Part shown: positions 28,387 to 35,534 of the stretch, one piece after another | Layout: every line of letters starts with the position of its first letter | Position numbering within the stretch: the first letter of the stretch is position 1 | Assembly: GCF_000949385.2 (NCBI RefSeq) | Contig: NZ_JYKO02000001.1 | Coordinates: forward strand, 2,132,620-2,196,619 | Direction: 5' to 3' | DNA: 64,000 nt | Source of the DNA: Pseudomonas sp. LFM046 | GTDB taxonomy: Bacteria > Pseudomonadota > Gammaproteobacteria > Pseudomonadales > Pseudomonadaceae | The notes under the pieces: model-generated | Told to the model about the DNA's origin: nothing | What the model saw: the letters and a program-made list of their open reading frames with translations, nothing else | The model's database searches: none | Made by a program: the position numbers and the translations under genes

Positions 28387-29198
28387 GCTTTGCCTCCTTC
28401 GTACCAGGGGAAGGCGCGCTGGGTGAGCGCGCGCAGCGCCCAGTCCATCAGCCAGGCCAGCGCGGTGATCCACACCACGTAGGGCAGGATGACGTCCATG
28501 GCCAGGTAGCGGCGCACGAGGAAGATGCGGTAGCCCAGGCCGTCGGTGGAGGCGATGGCTTCGGCGGCGATGAGGAACAGCCAGGCCGAGCCGAGCATCA
28601 GGCGCAGGGAAATGAGCAGGCGCGGCATCAGTTGCGGCAGCACCACGCGCAGGATCAGCGTCCAGGTACTGGCGCCCAGGGTCTGTGCCTTGATCAGCAG
28701 TTCGCGGGGGATTTCCCGCGCGCGCTGTTCGATGTCGCGGGCGATGCAGGGCGCGACGCCGATGACGATCAGCACCACCTTGGACAACTCGCCCAGGCCG
28801 AAGACGATGAACAGCACCGGCAGGATCGCCAGCGGCGGGATCATCGACAGCACCGCGAGCAGCGGCGACAGCGGCGCGCCGAACAGCGGCACGCTGCCGG
28901 CGGCAATGCCCAGCACCAGGCCTAGCAGGGCGGCGATGGAGAGGCCCACGCCCAGGCGTTGCAGGCTGGCGCCGGTGTCCTGCCAGAACAGCACTTCGCC
29001 GGTGCGCTTGTCTTCGCTGAAGGCGAGGCGGTTCACTGCGTCGGCCATCTGCGCGGCGCTGGGCAACAGCTTGTCGTTGGGGTTCTCCGCCAGCCGCGAT
29101 GCCGAGCCGGTGAAATAGGCGAACAGCAGCAGGGCGAAGGGCAGCAGCACCAGGAACAGGCGGCCGCTGCGGTCGGGGGTTCGGTTGATCAGGCGCAT
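28383..29198 (-). CDS. ABC transporter permease of the guanidine operon (TauC/SsuC type)
   Basis: A 271-residue inner-membrane permease with about six hydrophobic segments. The ATPase-contact loop is LIKAQTLGASTWTLILRVVL, followed by LPQLMPRLLISLRLMLGSAW and TDGLGYRIFLVRRYLAMDV, typical of urea-carboxylase-linked permeases. It is 76 bp from the binding-protein gene, with a hairpin in between, and overlaps the ATPase gene by 4 bp. Confidence 0.87.
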   Translation of the reverse strand: MRLINRTPDRSGRLFLVLLPFALLLFAYFTGSASRLAENPNDKLLPSAAQMADAVNRLAFSEDKRTGEVLFWQDTGASLQRLGVGLSIAALLGLVLGIAAGSVPLFGAPLSPLLAVLSMIPPLAILPVLFIVFGLGELSKVVLIVIGVAPCIARDIEQRAREIPRELLIKAQTLGASTWTLILRVVLPQLMPRLLISLRLMLGSAWLFLIAAEAIASTDGLGYRIFLVRRYLAMDVILPYVVWITALAWLMDWALRALTQRAFPWYEGGKA

Positions 29199-29220
29199 GC
29201 TTCGTACCAGTCAGTTCGCA

Positions 29221-29251
29221 GGGCGGATAACGCGGAGCGCGTTATCCGCCC
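29221..29251. repeat. Intercistronic hairpin GGGCGGATAACGC
   Basis: GGGCGGATAACGC and its exact complement form a 13-bp stem with a 5-nt loop (GGAGC), between the binding-protein and permease genes. The GGATAACGC...GCGTTATCC repeat is widespread between Pseudomonas genes. It probably lowers or stabilises transcripts so that the binding protein is made in excess. Confidence 0.7.
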
Positions 29252-29274
29252 TACGAGGGGAAACGGTGCACAGG

Positions 29275-30339
29275 TCAGAGCTTCCCTTCCGCCGCCATCT
29301 GCACGTAGCTCGGGTCAAAACGCAGCTTCAGGTTCTGCGCATCGCCGGTGGAGAGGCCGCCCGCGAAACTCATGCCGACGGCTTCGGCGCTCTTGGCACC
29401 TTCACCCAGCAAGCCGTGGGCGAAGGAAAAGGTTGCGACCTTGTCCATGGTCGCCGGCAGTTTCGGGCTGGTGGCAAAGGCCAGCGCTTCCTTCGGTGTG
29501 GCGAACAGCTTCGTGGTGGCAAGCTGGCTCTGGTAGCCGGCGAGGTCGGTGCCCGAGGCCTTGGCCATGTGTTCCAGCACGGCGCGGGTCTCGGCGCTGT
29601 CGCCCTGCATCAGCGCGACGGTTTCGAACCAGGCGCCGGTCAGGGCCTTGCCCAGCGCCGGGTTGTCCTTCAGGACGGCGCTGTTGACCACCATCATGTC
29701 CATGATCTCGCCGGGGATCTGGCTGGAGTTGAACACCTCGGTGGTGCCCGGCTTGGCGCGGGCTTCGGAGAGCATTGGGTTCCAGGTGATCACCGCCTGC
29801 ACGTCGTCGGTGTTGAAGGCGGCGGCGATGTCGGCGTCGGAGGTGTTCACCGTGGTCACGTCCTTCTCGGTCAGGCGGGCGTTTACCAGCGCGCGGGCGA
29901 GCAGGTAGTGGGAGACCGAGAGTTCCACCAGGTTGACGTTCATGCCCTTGAGGTCGGCCAGGGATTTACCTTCGCCCTTGAGGACGATGCCGTCGTTGCC
30001 GTTGGAGAAGTCGCTGACGATCAGCGCGGTGGAGTCCACGCCGCCGGCCGCGGGGATGGTCAGGGCGTCCATGTTGGTCATGGTGCAGCCGTCGAACTGG
30101 CCTGCGGTGTATTGGTTGATCGACTCGATGTAGTCGTTGAGCTGGGTGACCTTGATCTCGATGCCGTACTTCTTCGCCCACTTGTCGACGATGCCGTGGC
30201 TGGCCGCATACTCCCACGGCATCCAGCCGGCGTAGATGGTCCAGCAGAGGTTGAAGCTGTTCTTCGCGGCGGCGCTGGCGCCGAGGCTGAAAGTGGCGAG
30301 GCCGGCGGCGAACAAGGCGGTAAGAAGGGGCTTGCGCAT
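29275..30339 (-). CDS. Periplasmic binding protein of the guanidine operon (TauA/SsuA/NrtA-like)
   Basis: A 354-residue binding protein of the nitrate/sulfonate/taurine class. The signal peptide is MRKPLLTALFAAGLATFSLG, cleaved near ASA-AA. Features of the urea-carboxylase-linked subfamily are FNLCWTIYAGWMPWEYAA, YIESINQYTAGQFDGCTMTN, LIVSDFSNGNDGI and AVITWNPMLSEARAKPGTT. The start at 30339 follows CTGGAG, 8 nt upstream; the frame continues upstream to 30462 only because it reads through the riboswitch. First gene of the seven-gene operon. Confidence 0.9.
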   Translation of the reverse strand: MRKPLLTALFAAGLATFSLGASAAAKNSFNLCWTIYAGWMPWEYAASHGIVDKWAKKYGIEIKVTQLNDYIESINQYTAGQFDGCTMTNMDALTIPAAGGVDSTALIVSDFSNGNDGIVLKGEGKSLADLKGMNVNLVELSVSHYLLARALVNARLTEKDVTTVNTSDADIAAAFNTDDVQAVITWNPMLSEARAKPGTTEVFNSSQIPGEIMDMMVVNSAVLKDNPALGKALTGAWFETVALMQGDSAETRAVLEHMAKASGTDLAGYQSQLATTKLFATPKEALAFATSPKLPATMDKVATFSFAHGLLGEGAKSAEAVGMSFAGGLSTGDAQNLKLRFDPSYVQMAAEGKL

Positions 30340-30390
30340 GGACAATCTCCAGGTCGGTTGTCGGGCGGGCAGGAGTCGGGCGGCACTGTG

Positions 30391-30492
30391 GCGCTCTCGT
30401 CTCCCGGGCTTTTGTCCCGCCGTGTAACCTCGCTGGAGGTCGATGACTCTCGGACCAGTCACTCGCTGCGCGAGCCGGAACCCTAGTCATCC
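30391..30492 (-). promoter_or_regulatory. Guanidine-I (ykkC) riboswitch
   Basis: On the minus strand the region contains, in order, CTAGGGTTCCGGC, GACTGGTCCGAGAG and ACACGGCGGGACAAAAGCCC followed by GGGAGA. These are the conserved blocks of the guanidine-I aptamer. It lies about 50 bp upstream of the binding-protein start. No terminator with a T-run follows. The aptamer's CTCCAG (30433-30438) can pair with the CTGGAG ribosome-binding site (30347-30352), so control is probably of translation initiation. Guanidine binding should switch on the operon. Confidence 0.93.
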
Positions 30493-30858
30493 ATTGTCAG
30501 ATTGTGGTGCCGCTTTCCGGTGGTCCGGATTACTCCTGCACGCATTGGACGAAGCGAATGCCGTGCCAACTCTGCAAGACCTCCATTTCAGTGAGGCTGC
30601 AATGCACCCAGGTGGATTACGACTCGCTTTTTCGTGTGGTCTGCGCTCCTGAAAGAGGCGTTGCGCTTCTTTCTGGTGCATGACGCTCGTTGCGGTCGGG
30701 GTGAATGGCTTGACCGAAGTGAGGCAGCGCTACCTGAAGAGCGCAGGGGTGCTCTCGAAGAGATGCACTGTTGCACTGGGCTGAACTTCGGGAGACGCTC
30801 AAGCCAGTTGGTTGAACCTCCCACGTTTCGCAGCCCCCCTGAGAGGCCGCTTTTGGCG
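30493..30858. other. Gap between riboswitch and MITE-like element
   Basis: This stretch should hold the promoter of the guanidine operon (minus strand), but no convincing -35/-10 or -24/-12 element was seen. Short open frames occur on both strands without recognisable similarity or a good ribosome-binding site. No function is assigned. Confidence 0.4.
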
Positions 30859-31035
30859 GATTCTGTTGAAAAAGTCGGTGTTGGCCAGATCGCCTGTCCA
30901 TAGCCCCAAAAGCGGCTGATTTGCGCGTTGCTACGTGAAATCCAAGGCAGTTCTGCCCCGGAAATGGCTCAGATTTCAGCGTACACAATGCACTTTTGTG
31001 GGCAGAAATCTCGAAGGGGGTTTTTCAACAGAATC
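30859..31035 (+). repeat. MITE-like element, copy 2 (177 bp)
   Basis: Ends GATTCTGTTGAAAAA and TTTTTCAACAGAATC, inverted relative to copy 1 at 20251-20429 and about 97 percent identical to it by eye. Outside the 15-bp ends, the flanks CCGCTTT on the left and AAAGCGG on the right suggest a longer, degraded terminal repeat or a palindromic target. No clear target-site duplication was found. Confidence 0.75.
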
Positions 31036-31083
31036 GGCGGAAAGCGGACAGCTCAACGAATTGCACTGCTGAAGAATCGATAT

Positions 31084-31389
31084 CTAAGCCTTGCTCGCCT
31101 TCCAAATCAGCATTGCCCTGGCGTGGATTTTCACGTCGTCCATAGCCACGGTTCGCGATGTGTGCGCCGGACTATCTGACATCAGCTCCAGTTGAGCTGT
31201 ACCGGCAAGCTGAAGGCGCTTGAGGAACAAATGCCCTGCCCAGGCGATGAGATAAATGCCATCGCCGACGTACTCATTGATGCCGCGATCTATCAGGACC
31301 AGGTCCTTGTCGCTGATGGTTCCTTCCATCGACTGACCCCATGCAGTGATGACGGAAAGGTTGGCCGGGGCGGTGTAGCCGAGTCCCAA
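31084..31389 (-). pseudogene. LexA/CI-type repressor remnant: S24 peptidase domain only
   Basis: About 100 residues match the C-terminal S24 peptidase domain of phage CI-like or LexA-like regulators: WGQSMEGTISDKDLVLIDRG (catalytic Ser) and GIYLIAWAGHLFLKRLQLA (catalytic Lys), then a typical SDSP region. The N-terminal helix-turn-helix is absent. The only usable start is a TTG at 31387-31389 with a poor ribosome-binding site. The frame is open upstream to the TGA that is also the phaC2 stop (31471-31473), so the 5-prime part was lost where phaC2 now ends. Regarded as a decayed prophage or regulator relic. Confidence 0.6.
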
Positions 31390-31470
31390 TCTTTCTAGCT
31401 GCGGCTCGAAGAGGGCGATGCTGCTTACGAGTTCGGCCTCGCCGGAGGCCAGGGACGAGCGCTTCGGGAC

Positions 31471-33156
31471 TCAGCTTGAATGCACGTAGGTGCCGGGCGC
31501 GGCCTCCATCGGTGGATAGTCCTGATTGCCCAGGGCCTTCAAGGTTTTGCGTTGCTCACCGGAGTGAGCCTGAATCCAGTCCAGCCACGTCGGCCACCAA
31601 CTGCCAATGCGCTGCTCCGCGTCGAAGTACCAGGCGCGCGAGTCGGACGACAGTTTGCCGTTCTCCAGGTAGTGGGCCTTGGGATTGCCAGGCGGGTTGA
31701 GGATGCTCTGGATATGCCCGCTGTTGGACAGCAGGAAGCGTCGGTTGCCACCGAGCAGCAGGGTCGAGCGGTAGACCGTTTCCCAGGGAGTGATGTGGTC
31801 GTTGACGCCGGCGACGCTGAAGCTGTCCACCGTGACCCTCCGCAAGTCGATCGGAGTGCCGCAGACCTCCAGGCCGCCGCTGCGGATCAGCGGGTTGTGC
31901 TTGAAGAGGTCGAGAAAGTCGCCATGCAGTGCTGCCGGCAAACGGGTGTTGTCGTTGTTCCAGTAGAGGATGTCGAAGGCCGGCGGTTGCCTGCCGAGCA
32001 GGTAGTTGTTGACCCAGTAGGTCCAGACCAGGTCGTTGCTGCGCATCCAGGCGAACACCTTGGCCAGGTCGCGGCCGTCCAGCACGCCCTGGCGATAGGA
32101 GCGGAGTTTGGCCGCCTCCAGGGTCTCCTCGGTGACGAACAGGGCGGCCGGGCACTCCACCCGGCTGTCCAGCAGGCTCACCAGATAGCTGGCACTGGCC
32201 ACCTTGTGCAGTTGCCGCTTGGCCTGCAGATGGCCTTGCAGGGCGGCGATGGTCAGGCCGCCGGCACAGGCGCCCGCCAGGTTGACCGCCTTGCTGCCGG
32301 TGATCGCGCGGCAGGCATCGAGCGCTTCCTTCAGTGCCTGGACGTACGTGGACAGACCCCATTCGCGATGGCGTGCGTCCGGGTTGCGCCAGCTCACCAT
32401 GAACACCTGCAGGCCGTTCTTCAGCACGTATTGCACGAAGCTCTTCTCCGGGCAGAGGTCGAAGATGTAGTACTTGTTGATCTGCGGCGGGACGATCATG
32501 AGTGGCTGCTGGTATTGCTTCTCGCTCATGGGCTTGTACTGGATCAGCTCCAGCAACTCGTTGCGGAACACCACGGCTCCGGGCGTTGTGGCGATGTTTC
32601 GGCCGACTTCGAAGGCCGTCTTGCTGACCTGGCTGGGCATGCCGCCGTTGTGCAGCAGGTCGTCCGCCAGGTGCCGCAGTCCGTGGACCAGGCTGAGCCC
32701 CCCGGTGTTGAACATCTCCTTGAGCGCCAGTGGGTTGAGCAGGCCGTTGGTGGGGGATAGCGCATCGCCGAGCAGTGTCAGGATGAATCGGGCTCGGGCC
32801 TGGTCGTCAGCCGACAGTTTGCTCTCGTCGATCCAGGCATTGAGCTGTTTCTGCCAGGCCAGATAGCTCTGCAAGCCTCTTCGGTAGAGGGGGTTGAGCT
32901 GCCACGTCGGGTCCTGGAAGCGCGCATCCTGGACCGCGTGGGGGGGCGGCGTTTTGCCAAGCAACACGCGACCCAGTTGGCTACCAAGGGCCAGGACATG
33001 CCGGGTGCTGTGTACTGGTTGCTTGAGGCCCAGCAGCGCCAGGGTACCCAGGGTGGAGAACATATCCCGGCCGCGCAGGACGGGGGTGGGGCTTTCTTCT
33101 GTTGTCACAATGTTCGCGGGTTCAGGCAAGGTGCCTGCCGCTGGTTTATCTCGCAT
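31471..33156 (-). CDS. phaC2: Class II poly(3-hydroxyalkanoate) synthase, PhaC2 type
   Basis: A 561-residue medium-chain-length PHA synthase. It matches PhaC2 closely: MRDKPAAGTLPEPAN at the start, the lipase-like box NLAGACAGGLTI with the catalytic Cys, the catalytic Asp in VAGVNDHITPWE, His in LSNSGHIQSILNPPGNPKAH, and the C-terminal PPMEAAPGTYV. It polymerises (R)-3-hydroxyacyl-CoA at the granule surface. The ATG at 33156 has GGAG 8 nt before it; a GTG at 33165 would overlap that site. Unlike the usual phaC1-phaZ-phaC2-phaD cluster, it stands with phaG only, so it is a separate or moved synthase gene. phaG starts the pair, 125 bp upstream. Confidence 0.92.
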   Translation of the reverse strand: MRDKPAAGTLPEPANIVTTEESPTPVLRGRDMFSTLGTLALLGLKQPVHSTRHVLALGSQLGRVLLGKTPPPHAVQDARFQDPTWQLNPLYRRGLQSYLAWQKQLNAWIDESKLSADDQARARFILTLLGDALSPTNGLLNPLALKEMFNTGGLSLVHGLRHLADDLLHNGGMPSQVSKTAFEVGRNIATTPGAVVFRNELLELIQYKPMSEKQYQQPLMIVPPQINKYYIFDLCPEKSFVQYVLKNGLQVFMVSWRNPDARHREWGLSTYVQALKEALDACRAITGSKAVNLAGACAGGLTIAALQGHLQAKRQLHKVASASYLVSLLDSRVECPAALFVTEETLEAAKLRSYRQGVLDGRDLAKVFAWMRSNDLVWTYWVNNYLLGRQPPAFDILYWNNDNTRLPAALHGDFLDLFKHNPLIRSGGLEVCGTPIDLRRVTVDSFSVAGVNDHITPWETVYRSTLLLGGNRRFLLSNSGHIQSILNPPGNPKAHYLENGKLSSDSRAWYFDAEQRIGSWWPTWLDWIQAHSGEQRKTLKALGNQDYPPMEAAPGTYVHSS

Positions 33157-33281
33157 GGACCACACTCCGTCGTGCTCCCATCGGGAGCCGAACAGAAAAG
33201 GGTTGAACCAAGGCGCTGCGCAGGTGCATCAATCCGCGCCGGGGAACCATCGCCCCAGCGACACACCTCCGCCAACGGCGG

Positions 33282-34205
33282 TCAGTGAACTGCGCGCCGC
33301 GCGGTGAGTAAGTGGTCGCTGGTGACGTAGCGGTGTGGCCTCTCCAGCGGCCGCACAACGGGCGCCTTGATCACCCCGGAATCCTGTTGCAGAAAGCCGA
33401 GCAAGGCTTGCCGGGTGGCCCGCCACGCCTCCTTGTGTTCCATATCGAGAAAGTGCCCGGTGTTGCGGATAGTGCGGAACTGGCACTGACGGGCATGGCC
33501 GGCGAACAAGCGGGCGTCTCCCGTCGAGGTGTACTCGTCCCACTCGCCATTGACGAACAGCAGCGGAATGTCGATAGCGGCGGCGCAGGCGATATAGCGC
33601 TGGGCGCCTTGCTTGAGCACCTCATTGAAATGAGCGTGCATCTGCCGGTACTCATGCTCGGCCAGGCTGCTGATGTAGCGGAAATTGAAGCGTTTGAAGA
33701 GAGGCGGCAGGTGCTTGCCGATGGTGCTGTTGATCAGGCGGCCGACCTTGATGCGGTCGCAGGTCTGCAGCACGTTCAGGCCGCTTTCCAGGTAGTCGCG
33801 CATGGGTTGGCTGATCCGCCCGGCGAATGACGCGATCACCGCCTTCTCGATCCGTCTTGGCCGCTGGGCCAGTGCCAGCAGGGTCGCCGCGCCACCCCAG
33901 GAGAAGGACAGCACATGGTCGGCGGCGACCCTTTCGATCAATTCCAGCAGAATCTCCGCCTCGTCCTCCTCGCTGAGCAGCCGACCCGGGTAGTTGTACG
34001 GTTTCGACTGGCCGGCGTAGGGCTGGTCGTAGAGCACCACGTTGAACCGCGGCTGCAGGTAACGCACCGTCTGGGCGAACGATGCAGTGGTCGCGAATGC
34101 GCCGTTGACCAGAATGATGGTCTTCCTGGCGGCGGGGTTGCAGTAACGCTCCGTATAAACCTTGTACTTCCTGTGAATGTCGACGATGGCGGTTTCCGGC
34201 TTCAT
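33282..34205 (-). CDS. phaG: (R)-3-hydroxyacyl-ACP thioesterase/transacylase PhaG
   Basis: A 307-residue alpha/beta hydrolase of the PhaG/RhlA family. PhaG-like stretches: IILVNGAFATTASFAQTVRY, NVVLYDQPYAGQSKP, the nucleophile motif FSWGGAATLLALA, NGEWDEYTSTGDARLFA and the His in RNTGHFLDMEHKEA. It takes (R)-3-hydroxyacyl chains from fatty acid synthesis (ACP) toward CoA for PHA. Beside phaC2, this makes a compact route from sugars to medium-chain PHA. RhlA is related, but the neighbour and C-terminus favour PhaG. Confidence 0.9.
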   Translation of the reverse strand: MKPETAIVDIHRKYKVYTERYCNPAARKTIILVNGAFATTASFAQTVRYLQPRFNVVLYDQPYAGQSKPYNYPGRLLSEEDEAEILLELIERVAADHVLSFSWGGAATLLALAQRPRRIEKAVIASFAGRISQPMRDYLESGLNVLQTCDRIKVGRLINSTIGKHLPPLFKRFNFRYISSLAEHEYRQMHAHFNEVLKQGAQRYIACAAAIDIPLLFVNGEWDEYTSTGDARLFAGHARQCQFRTIRNTGHFLDMEHKEAWRATRQALLGFLQQDSGVIKAPVVRPLERPHRYVTSDHLLTARRAVH

Positions 34206-34673
34206 GGTCTTTCTCTCGCACGGATTGGGCTGAGCGGACAGTCGGAGCAGCTGTTCGCAGGGCTATTCCACAGGCAGCAGACCGCCTCGGCCTGACAGAC
34301 GAATGCCAAGCGAATGAGTGACTGCCGGGTTACTTTCGATGAGCCGCGAAAGTCGGATGGCATGACTCTTTACTGGGCAACGGGGCAGAGAAAACGCCTG
34401 TGTGTCCAGCCTGCACGGTTCGACTGTCGTTGGCCCCACAAGGGACGAAAGCTGTGGGGGAGTTCAACTATGCCGGCTCGATGGAAACGTCACCATCGTC
34501 GTTTGCCGAAGATGGGTGTGGCGATTTCCGTCGAGCACTTGTCGTGGATCGCCTACAGGCCGTCGTGAGGAAAGCGCAGTCGCTTGCGGCGGGGTGGGGT
34601 CTCAAGACGACAGAGCATGGTCGTCTGTTGAGGCGGCGAAAGCTGCTCCAGCCGGGCGGCAGGAGCAGGAGAA
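34206..34673. other. Intergenic stretch upstream of phaG
   Basis: No gene, repeat or RNA was recognised. The short open frames here (for example plus strand 34314-34568) overlap one another, lack ribosome-binding sites and show no similarity that I recognise. The phaG promoter should be here, but no clear -10/-35 or -24/-12 match was found. Confidence 0.4.
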
Positions 34674-34696
34674 CCGGCCATCCCGAGGATGGCCGG
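34674..34696 (-). terminator. Terminator of the EF-hand gene
   Basis: CCGGCCATCC and GGATGGCCGG form a perfect 10-bp stem with a 3-nt loop, 7 bp downstream of the EF-hand stop codon. On the minus strand it is followed by a weak pyrimidine stretch (TTCTCCT). Confidence 0.7.
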
Positions 34697-34702
34697 CACC
34701 TT

Positions 34703-35377
34703 TCAGGCCGACAGGCTCAGCTGGCTGCCGACACGGCTGCTGCCGTAGCCGGCGGCACCTGCTTCGTATTGCTTGAGCAGGGCGGCCACCAGGCGACCAT
34801 AGCCCTGGTCGTCGCTGCTGCCCGTCGATTCTTCCGACTGACCGAACTGCATGCCATCCGGTCCCTGGCCTGGGGGCGGAGGTGGTGGGGCGAGGGCGGC
34901 GGCTTCGTCCTGGTTGAGGCTGCCATCGCCGTCGCTGTCCAGTTCGCCGAACAATGCGTCCACGTCCAGCCCGCTGTCGGTGCCGATGGCGCTGGTCAGT
35001 TCTTCCAGGCCGAGCACACCGTCGCCATCGCTGTCGATGCTGGCGAACATTTCCTCGGGGTTGGGCCCGCCCTGGGGTGGCGGTGGCGGCGCCAGGGCGG
35101 CGGTTTCGTCGAAGTCGATGGAACCGTCCGAGTTCGCGTCCAGCTGGCTGAACAGCTCGTCCAGGTCGATTTCCAGGCTGCTATCGCTCTCCTTGGCGGT
35201 GTCGAGGGCGGTGGACAGCTCGTCCTTGGCCACGCTGCCGTCGCCATTGGCGTCCAGCAGGCTGAAGAGTTTTTCCTGGGCCTTGTTCTGTCCCGAGGCG
35301 CCGCAGCCTTGCGGGCGCGCCTGGGTCGAGCTCGAGGCGTAGCTGTAGCTCGAGTAACTGCCGACTCCACTGATCAT
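34703..35377 (-). CDS. Four-EF-hand calcium-binding protein with polyproline linkers
   Basis: A 224-residue protein with four canonical 12-residue EF loops: DANGDGSVAKDE (42-53), DANSDGSIDFDE (80-91), DSDGDGVLGLEE (115-126) and DSDGDGSLNQDE (147-158). Two near-identical linkers contain ALAPPPPP runs after loops 2 and 4, so it looks like a duplicated pair of EF-hands. The N-terminus (MISGVGSYSSYSYASSSTQA) has no signal peptide or membrane segment; the style resembles XopAW-like bacterial EF-hand proteins. Likely calcium buffer or sensor; location unknown. A motif shared with the adjacent two-component operon lies upstream. Confidence 0.85.
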   Translation of the reverse strand: MISGVGSYSSYSYASSSTQARPQGCGASGQNKAQEKLFSLLDANGDGSVAKDELSTALDTAKESDSSLEIDLDELFSQLDANSDGSIDFDETAALAPPPPPQGGPNPEEMFASIDSDGDGVLGLEELTSAIGTDSGLDVDALFGELDSDGDGSLNQDEAAALAPPPPPPGQGPDGMQFGQSEESTGSSDDQGYGRLVAALLKQYEAGAAGYGSSRVGSQLSLSA

Positions 35378-35461
35378 GGGTCACTCCTGTGCAGGTTGGC
35401 GGAACCGGAATGGGTCTTCCGGTGCTGGCAGTCTCGGCGGGTCAATTGTCCAGGCTGTGTG

Positions 35462-35487
35462 GGGTTTGTATCGGCGCGCTGACAAAG
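35462..35487 (-). promoter_or_regulatory. Operator-like motif, copy 1 (EF-hand gene)
   Basis: On the minus strand CTTTGT-N9-GATACAAACCC, about 85 bp upstream of the EF-hand start codon. The same motif with identical spacing, and further matching bases outside it, occurs upstream of the response regulator gene at 37447-37472. Confidence 0.55.
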
Positions 35488-35508
35488 GCTCGCAAGCTCA
35501 TCCCGTAG

Positions 35509-35526
35509 GGTGGGCTTCAGCCCACC
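35509..35526. terminator. Hairpin GGTGGGC-TTCA-GCCCACC
   Basis: A perfect 7-bp stem with a 4-nt loop, 9 bp downstream of the histidine kinase stop; probably terminates the two-component operon. A similar GTAGGGTGG...CCACCC element is at 52779-52800. Confidence 0.6.
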
Positions 35527-35534
35527 GCCTTCGG

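Noticed and set aside
30340-30462. N-terminal extension of the guanidine-operon binding protein
   Set aside because: The extension is a translation of the riboswitch; the signal peptide starts at 30339.
20251-31035. Classical composite transposon carrying the guanidine operon
   Set aside because: No transposase gene and no clear target-site duplication; the flanking copies are too short for insertion sequences, so only a MITE-like pair is claimed.
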